A stretch of DNA of 48,520 nt from CAISIP01 sp963974265. Lineage in GTDB: Bacteria; Pseudomonadota; Gammaproteobacteria; Burkholderiales; Burkholderiaceae_C. The stretch is taken from contig CAXBDR010000003.1 of NCBI GenBank assembly GCA_963974265.1, positions 1 to 48,520 on the forward strand. Direction: 5' to 3'. Shown here in pieces: positions 41,490 through 48,520 of this stretch; within the stretch, counting starts at the first letter, position 1, and every line of letters begins with the position of its first letter. The notes under the pieces were generated by a model that had not been told where the DNA came from, searched no databases, and saw nothing but the letters and a program-made list of their open reading frames with translations. Both the position numbers and the translations under genes were made by a program.

Positions 41490-42596
41490 ATGATCGTATT
41501 GAAGACAACGCAGGAAAAGATACTGTCCGTCCTGCAATCCGTGTCTGGCATCGTGGAGCGCCGCCACACCCTGCCGATCCTGGCCAACGTACTCATCCGC
41601 AAGACCGATGACGACTTGCAGTTCACCACCAGCGACCTGGAGATCCAGATCCGAACCGCGGCGGAGCTCGGTGGCGACAAGGGCAACTTCACCACGACCA
41701 TCGGCGCGCGCAAGCTGATCGACATCCTGCGCACCATGCCGGCTGACCAGACCGTGGCACTGGAGTCGAGCCAGAACAAGATCATCCTCAAGGGTGGCAA
41801 GAGCAAGTTCACGCTGCAGACCCTGCCGGCCGAAGACTTTCCGCTGGTGCAGGAAGCCCCCGGTTTCGGCCCGCTGTTCAGCGTGCCGCAAAAGACGTTG
41901 AAGGACCTGCTCGGCCAGGTGGCATTCGCGATGGCGGTTCACGACATCCGGTATTACCTCAACGGCATCCTGTTCGTGGCCGAGGGCAAGCAGCTCAGCC
42001 TGGTGGCCACCGACGGCCACCGCCTGGCGTTCGCGTCGGTCATGCTCGAAACCGAGGTGCCGCGCCAGGAAGTGATCCTGCCGCGCAAGACCGTGATCGA
42101 ACTGCAACGCCTGCTCAGCGATGCCGAAGGCGCCATCGAGATGCAGTTTGCGTCCAACCAGGCCAAGTTCGCATTCGGCGGCATGGAGTTCGTGACCAAG
42201 CTGGTCGAAGGCAAGTTCCCCGACTACAACCGCGTCATCCCGAAGAACCACAAGAACGCCATCACGCTGGGCCGCCAGGCCTTGCTGGCCACCTTGCAGC
42301 GCACCGCCATCCTGACCAGCGACAAGTTCAAGGGCGTTCGCCTGAACATCGATCCGGGTTCGCTGCGGGTTGCGTCCAACAACGCCGAGCAGGAAGAGGC
42401 GATCGACGAGCTCGACATCGACTACGCGGGTGACAGCATCGAGATCGGTTTCAACGTGACCTACCTGATCGACGCGCTCAGCAACATGAGCCAGGAGATG
42501 GTCAAGCTCGAGCTCTCCGATGGCAACAGCTCGGCCCTGTTCACGATTCCCGACAACACCACCTTCAAATACGTCGTGATGCCGATGCGCATCTGA
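41490..42596 (+). CDS. dnaN: DNA polymerase III sliding clamp (beta subunit)
   Basis: 368 residues in three similar clamp domains, the usual length. It begins MIVLKTTQEKILSVLQSV and ends with the conserved KYVVMPMRI. The ring-shaped dimer holds the polymerase on DNA. AGGAAGAGG gives a strong ribosome site. The AT-rich origin tract abuts its leader, so transcription of this gene passes out of the unwinding region. Confidence 0.98.
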   Translation: MIVLKTTQEKILSVLQSVSGIVERRHTLPILANVLIRKTDDDLQFTTSDLEIQIRTAAELGGDKGNFTTTIGARKLIDILRTMPADQTVALESSQNKIILKGGKSKFTLQTLPAEDFPLVQEAPGFGPLFSVPQKTLKDLLGQVAFAMAVHDIRYYLNGILFVAEGKQLSLVATDGHRLAFASVMLETEVPRQEVILPRKTVIELQRLLSDAEGAIEMQFASNQAKFAFGGMEFVTKLVEGKFPDYNRVIPKNHKNAITLGRQALLATLQRTAILTSDKFKGVRLNIDPGSLRVASNNAEQEEAIDELDIDYAGDSIEIGFNVTYLIDALSNMSQEMVKLELSDGNSSALFTIPDNTTFKYVVMPMRI

Positions 42597-42632
42597 CGCG
42601 GCGCCTTCCGCACAGGCGCACGCACGCACGTT

Positions 42633-42657
42633 CGAACCCGCCGCACACGCGGGTTCG
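42633..42657 (+). terminator. Hairpin between dnaN and gyrB
   Basis: CGAACCCGC at 42633-42641 and GCGGGTTCG at 42649-42657 form a perfect nine-pair stem with a seven-base loop, followed by only three T after GCG. It is probably a weak or partial terminator separating dnaN and gyrB expression. Confidence 0.55.
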
Positions 42658-42698
42658 GCGTTTCATGAGTGACACGAATTGTTCAGAGATAGCCAGAC

Positions 42699-45320
<2,622 letters not shown>

Positions 45321-45324
45321 GGTT

Positions 45325-45790
45325 TTGTGTTGGTGATCTGGTTGGTCACAAAACGCAGGCAGCAGTGTTGGTAGACGGCTTGTATCCGCTCGTCCGGCGC
45401 AAGCTTGGCCAGGCCTTTGTAGCGTGACAGCACCACCGTGGTGTGCCGCGTACCCAATCGGCATTGGTACGGCGGCAGTTGGTAGGCCTTGATATGCGTC
45501 ACTACCACATCGATACCGTGCCCAGGTTCATCGCACACGCCGAGCAGGCGCAACGAATCGGCCAGTCGCTCGTTGCGGGACTGGTTCTCGTCAATGAACC
45601 GGTCCACCGGCAGAAGCGGTCGGCCAGGGTTGACGATTTCCACCCGATCGTCGTAAGTCTCCACCACGACGCCAGTGCCTTGTTCGGTCAGGTCCTGATG
45701 CACCAGCGCATTGCCCAGGATCTCGCGCAACGCCTTCTTCGGGTATCGCTTGCGGGCACCCAGCGTATGGGTTTCGCTGTCACCGATCCT
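45325..45790 (-). pseudogene. Remnant of AlbA/RecG-like ATP-binding transcriptional regulator
   Basis: About 150 residues on the minus strand (KRYPKKALREILGNALVHQD, VEIVNPGRPLLPVDRFID, LLGVCDEPGHGIDVVV, then RIQAVYQHCCLRFVTNQITN) match the middle of COG2865-type proteins with the HATPase_c_4 domain. The N-terminal AlbA_2 part and the C-terminal winged helix that should follow are both absent; the frame ends near the gyrB stop and meets the rhomboid gene on the other side. No start codon fits the homologous part. It is best seen as a leftover of an inserted gene, not as a functional one. Confidence 0.75.
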
Positions 45791-45806
45791 CCAATCACCA
45801 GGCTGG

Positions 45807-47042
45807 TCACCGTCCCGACGCAGCCGGCCGCCCCTCACCCTGTGTCGACGCTGCCTCAGGTACCACTGGCGCCGAGGCCGCACCAACAGGTGACCCTCCA
45901 CGCATCATCACCGGCGCCTGCCGCGCCGACTCCAGCGCCTTGCGAAACTTTTCCGCATCCCGGTCGCGCAGGCCTTCGGCCATGGCTTGCGAGGCGTCGG
46001 TGCGCCGGGCCGCGTAGGCGCGCAGCGCCTCGAGCGTCGGCGCCGACGGCGCGGCGGCGTCCAGGTGCAGGCCGGAGAGCTGTTCGAAGCTCTGCTGGTA
46101 GGGCGTGGTGACCGTGTCGTCGATGCGGCCGGCCAGCTGGTCGAAGCTGAGCTTGTCCTTCTGTCCCTGGCCGAGGATGGTTTCCCATTGCTGGCTGATG
46201 CGCTGGTCCTGCTGCAGGAACTGGCTGATGGCCTGGCGTGCGCGCAGCTCCTCGCCCAGCCGGTAGCTCGGCGCCGGGATGTTGACGACCAGGGCCGTGG
46301 TGGCGGCGACCAGCACCGCGGCGGCGATGGTGCGCGTGGCGCGCGGATGCGGGCTCCGGTGGGTCCAGCGGCGGGCCAGCACCAGCCCCCACAACGCGCC
46401 GGCGACCAGGCCGCCGAGGTGGGCGGCGTTGTCGATGCCGGGCACCAGCAGACCCATCACCAGCGCCAGCACGATGAACGCGCTGGCTGCGCCGAACAAC
46501 CAGCGGAACTCGCCCGGATCGACCTGGCGGCGCTCGCGCAGCAGGAACACCAGCAACGCGCCATACAGGCTGAAGATCGCGCCCGAGGCGCCGCCCGACA
46601 CCGCCTGGTTGCCCTGGATGGCCAGCGACAGCAGGTTGCCGATGATGCCGCTGCCCAGGTACAGCGCGATGAAGCGCCAGCGGCCGAACAGCTGCTCGAT
46701 CAGCCGGCCGACGTCCCACAACGCCCACATGTTGAGCAGCAGGTGAATGACGCCGAAGTGCAGGAACAAGGCACTGCCCAGTCGCCACCACTGGCCGTCC
46801 TGGGTGGCAGGCCCGAAATTGGCGCCCCACTGCAAGGGCACGGCCGTGCTGCCGTGCCACAGGCTGCCGCCGTTCAGCAGCATGGCCAGGAACACCAGTA
46901 TGTTGACCGCCAGCAGGGTCACGGTCACCGGCGCCTGGGCCGGCCTGGCATGCAGCAGGCCGGACAGCACCGGTGGTGGGGTGGCGTCGTCAGCTGCGTC
47001 GGTGTGGCGGTATGGGCGGTTCAAGGAAGTGGCGGTCGACAA
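45807..47042 (-). CDS. Rhomboid-family intramembrane serine protease
   Basis: A 411-residue membrane protein. Residues about 38-245 hold the rhomboid core of six or seven hydrophobic segments: HLLLNMWAL with the oxyanion Asn, the nucleophile Ser in SGGASGAIFSLYG, and the catalytic His in NAAHLGGLVAG. The C-terminal 160 residues form a soluble, mostly helical region. The substrate is unknown. The start is uncertain: a TTG at 47042 was used because it opens the frame, and no ribosome site is clear. It is divergent from aroG. Confidence 0.88.
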   Translation of the reverse strand: MSTATSLNRPYRHTDAADDATPPPVLSGLLHARPAQAPVTVTLLAVNILVFLAMLLNGGSLWHGSTAVPLQWGANFGPATQDGQWWRLGSALFLHFGVIHLLLNMWALWDVGRLIEQLFGRWRFIALYLGSGIIGNLLSLAIQGNQAVSGGASGAIFSLYGALLVFLLRERRQVDPGEFRWLFGAASAFIVLALVMGLLVPGIDNAAHLGGLVAGALWGLVLARRWTHRSPHPRATRTIAAAVLVAATTALVVNIPAPSYRLGEELRARQAISQFLQQDQRISQQWETILGQGQKDKLSFDQLAGRIDDTVTTPYQQSFEQLSGLHLDAAAPSAPTLEALRAYAARRTDASQAMAEGLRDRDAEKFRKALESARQAPVMMRGGSPVGAASAPVVPEAASTQGEGRPAASGR

Positions 47043-47125
47043 GCGTTGTCAATGCCTGATTAGAGCGCAAGCCGCAACCCCTCGGGCGGGCTGGACGCCA
47101 TCTCCAAAATGGGGACAATCCGCGG

Positions 47126-48250
47126 ATGACTTCCGCTACCGCTGCCCAGACAGCCGCGCCCGCCCTGTCGACCCAGGACGCGACGCGGATCGACGACACC
47201 CGCATCGGCGCCGTGCGGCCGCTGATCACGCCGGCCCTGTTGCAGGAGTGGCTGCCGGTGCCGGACCAGGCGCTGGCCCTGGTCGAGCAAAGCCGCCTGG
47301 CGATTTCCCGTGTCCTGCATGGCCAGGACGACCGGCTCGTGGTGGTGGTCGGCCCCTGCTCCATCCACGACCACGACCAGGCACTGGAATATGGTCGCTG
47401 GCTCAAGCAGCAGGCAGATGCGTTGTCGGCCGACCTGCTGGTCGTGATGCGCGTCTATTTCGAAAAGCCGCGCACCACGGTGGGCTGGAAGGGCTACATC
47501 AACGATCCGCACCTGGACGGCACGTTCGCGATCAACGAAGGCCTGCAGATGGCGCGCCGCCTGCTGCTCGAACTGCTGGCGCTGGGCCTGCCGCTGGGGA
47601 CCGAGTTCCTCGACCTGCTGAGCCCGCAGTTCATCTCCGACCTGGTGAGCTGGGGCGCCATCGGCGCGCGCACCACCGAGAGCCAGAGCCATCGTCAGCT
47701 TGCCTCGGGCCTGAGTTGCCCGGTGGGTTTCAAGAACGGCACCGATGGCGGCGTCAAGGTCGCCAGCGACGCGATCCAGGCCGCGTCGGCGAAACACGCC
47801 TTCATGGGCATGACCAAGATGGGCCAGGCCGCGGTGTTCGAGACCCGCGGCAACCAGGACTGCCACGTCATCCTGCGCGGCGGCAAGAGTCCCAACTATG
47901 GCGCGGCCGACATCGCCGCCGCTTGTGCCCTGCTGCAGTCCGCCGGGCTGCGCGAGCAGGTCATGGTCGACGTCTCGCATGCCAACAGCAGCAAGCAATA
48001 CCAGCGTCAGGTTCCGGTCGCGCATGACGTGGCGCAGCAGGTCGCTGCGGGCGACGCCCGCATCATCGGCGTGATGGTCGAGAGCAACCTGCGCGAAGGC
48101 CGTCAGGACATCGTGGCGGGCACCCCGCTGGCGCACGGGGTCTCGGTGACCGATGCTTGCATCAGCATGGAGCAGACCTTGCCCTTGCTGCAGGAGCTGG
48201 CGCAGGCCGTGCGCGTCCGCAGGGCGGTGCGCGCGGCATCGCCGGTCTGA
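47126..48250 (+). CDS. aroG: 3-deoxy-7-phosphoheptulonate synthase, class I
   Basis: A 374-residue first enzyme of the shikimate pathway, joining phosphoenolpyruvate and erythrose-4-phosphate. Class I AroF/G/H signatures are all present: VVGPCSIHDHDQAL, MRVYFEKPRTTVGWKG, GARTTESQSHRQLASGL, PVGFKNGTDG and VDVSHANSSK. Which aromatic amino acid inhibits it cannot be told, so the symbol is nominal among aroF, aroG and aroH. Confidence 0.95.
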   Translation: MTSATAAQTAAPALSTQDATRIDDTRIGAVRPLITPALLQEWLPVPDQALALVEQSRLAISRVLHGQDDRLVVVVGPCSIHDHDQALEYGRWLKQQADALSADLLVVMRVYFEKPRTTVGWKGYINDPHLDGTFAINEGLQMARRLLLELLALGLPLGTEFLDLLSPQFISDLVSWGAIGARTTESQSHRQLASGLSCPVGFKNGTDGGVKVASDAIQAASAKHAFMGMTKMGQAAVFETRGNQDCHVILRGGKSPNYGAADIAAACALLQSAGLREQVMVDVSHANSSKQYQRQVPVAHDVAQQVAAGDARIIGVMVESNLREGRQDIVAGTPLAHGVSVTDACISMEQTLPLLQELAQAVRVRRAVRAASPV

Positions 48251-48409
48251 ATTCGCACGGAGCCCTGGCGTGGCCGTCGACCCGCCCGGCATTCGGCATG
48301 GTGTCGACATCCGGTCCGCGCAGAGGGTCCCGGGAGGGTCGAACATGCCGCCGGCCGTGTCGATCCAGTTAACATGTCGGGGAAAAAAGCGAGAGGAATC
48401 GCGCGGATC

Positions 48410-48520
48410 ATGATTCTCAAGGAGTTGGACCCTTTTCTTGGCACCAGCCAGGACGAGATCGCCCACCGCATCGCGCAGGACCGCATGGCCTACCATCTGC
48501 GCCGGTATTTCGGCAAGAGC
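48410..48520 (+). CDS. Unrecognised protein, N-terminal part only
   Basis: An open frame runs to the right edge from the ATG at 48410, or from 48374 with 12 more residues. Visible residues include ELDPFLGTSQDEIAHRIAQ and YHLRRYFGKS. GAGAGGAA at 48391-48398 may be the ribosome site but is rather far from 48410. I do not recognise the family, and 37 codons are too few to describe a domain. Confidence 0.5.
   Translation, partial: MILKELDPFLGTSQDEIAHRIAQDRMAYHLRRYFGKS

Noticed and set aside
48251..48373. Short open frames after aroG on both strands
   Set aside because: They have no ribosome site and no recognisable product, and they overlap the leader of the gene at the right edge.

Overview
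The window is about 48.5 kb of GC-rich chromosome from a betaproteobacterium, most likely of the order Burkholderiales. I base this on the gene order rpmH-rnpA-yidD-yidC-mnmE // dnaA-dnaN-gyrB, a Bug-type (TTT) solute receptor, the MetX/MetW pair, and the overall protein character. I would not name a genus. No tRNA, rRNA, CRISPR array or insertion sequence was recognised.

Layout, left to right. (1) 1-7194: the cut-off start of a secreted protein, then a signalling cluster on the plus strand: a response regulator fused to a class III nucleotide cyclase, a large hybrid histidine kinase, an outer-membrane porin-like protein with unusually AT-rich sequence, and a small PstS-like periplasmic protein. 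(2) 7272-9942: a ThiF-family E1-like enzyme and a divergent kinase/P-loop fusion protein. (3) 9979-24385: a sugar-diacid catabolic island. Eleven minus-strand genes run from a frameshifted uronate dehydrogenase through an SMP-30 lactonase, a TRAP transporter (P, Q, M), a D-2-hydroxyacid dehydrogenase, 5-keto-4-deoxyglucarate dehydratase, a Gfo/Idh oxidoreductase, an aldehyde dehydrogenase and galactarate dehydratase to a Bug receptor. A FadR-type regulator and glucarate dehydratase are divergent on the plus strand. Together these give both entry points (galactarate and glucarate) into the route diacid -> 5-keto-4-deoxyglucarate -> 2-oxoglutarate semialdehyde -> 2-oxoglutarate, but the hexuronate entry enzyme looks broken. 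(4) 24420-28531: metW and metX under a predicted SAM-II riboswitch, an ammonium transporter with a sigma-54 promoter, and an ECF sigma factor with a small zinc-finger partner. (5) 28532-34862: an RRM glycine-rich RNA-binding protein with a leader that may sequester its ribosome binding site, an SDR, the lipopolysaccharide genes lptC-kdsC-kdsD, a Kef-type antiporter and apt.

(6) 34905-45320: the replication-origin region. A stand-alone cyclic-nucleotide-binding protein and mnmE-yidC-yidD-rnpA-rpmH read leftwards; dnaA-dnaN-gyrB read rightwards. DnaA boxes lie in both flanks of dnaA. The dnaA-dnaN gap has a DnaA box, a GC-rich spacer, four CTA triplets and an AT-rich tract, which is the arrangement of a bacterial basal unwinding element. 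(7) 45321-48520: a remnant of an AlbA/RecG-like ATP-binding protein, a rhomboid protease, a class I DAHP synthase, and the start of an unrecognised gene at the right edge.

The items most worth following are the deleted udh inside an otherwise intact diacid pathway with two extra dehydrogenases, the shared operator-like sequences of its regulator, the metX SAM-II leader whose terminator ends at the start codon, the two mutually exclusive hairpins before the RRM gene, the DnaA-trio-like origin element, and the cyclase/kinase/porin/PstS-like signalling cluster.
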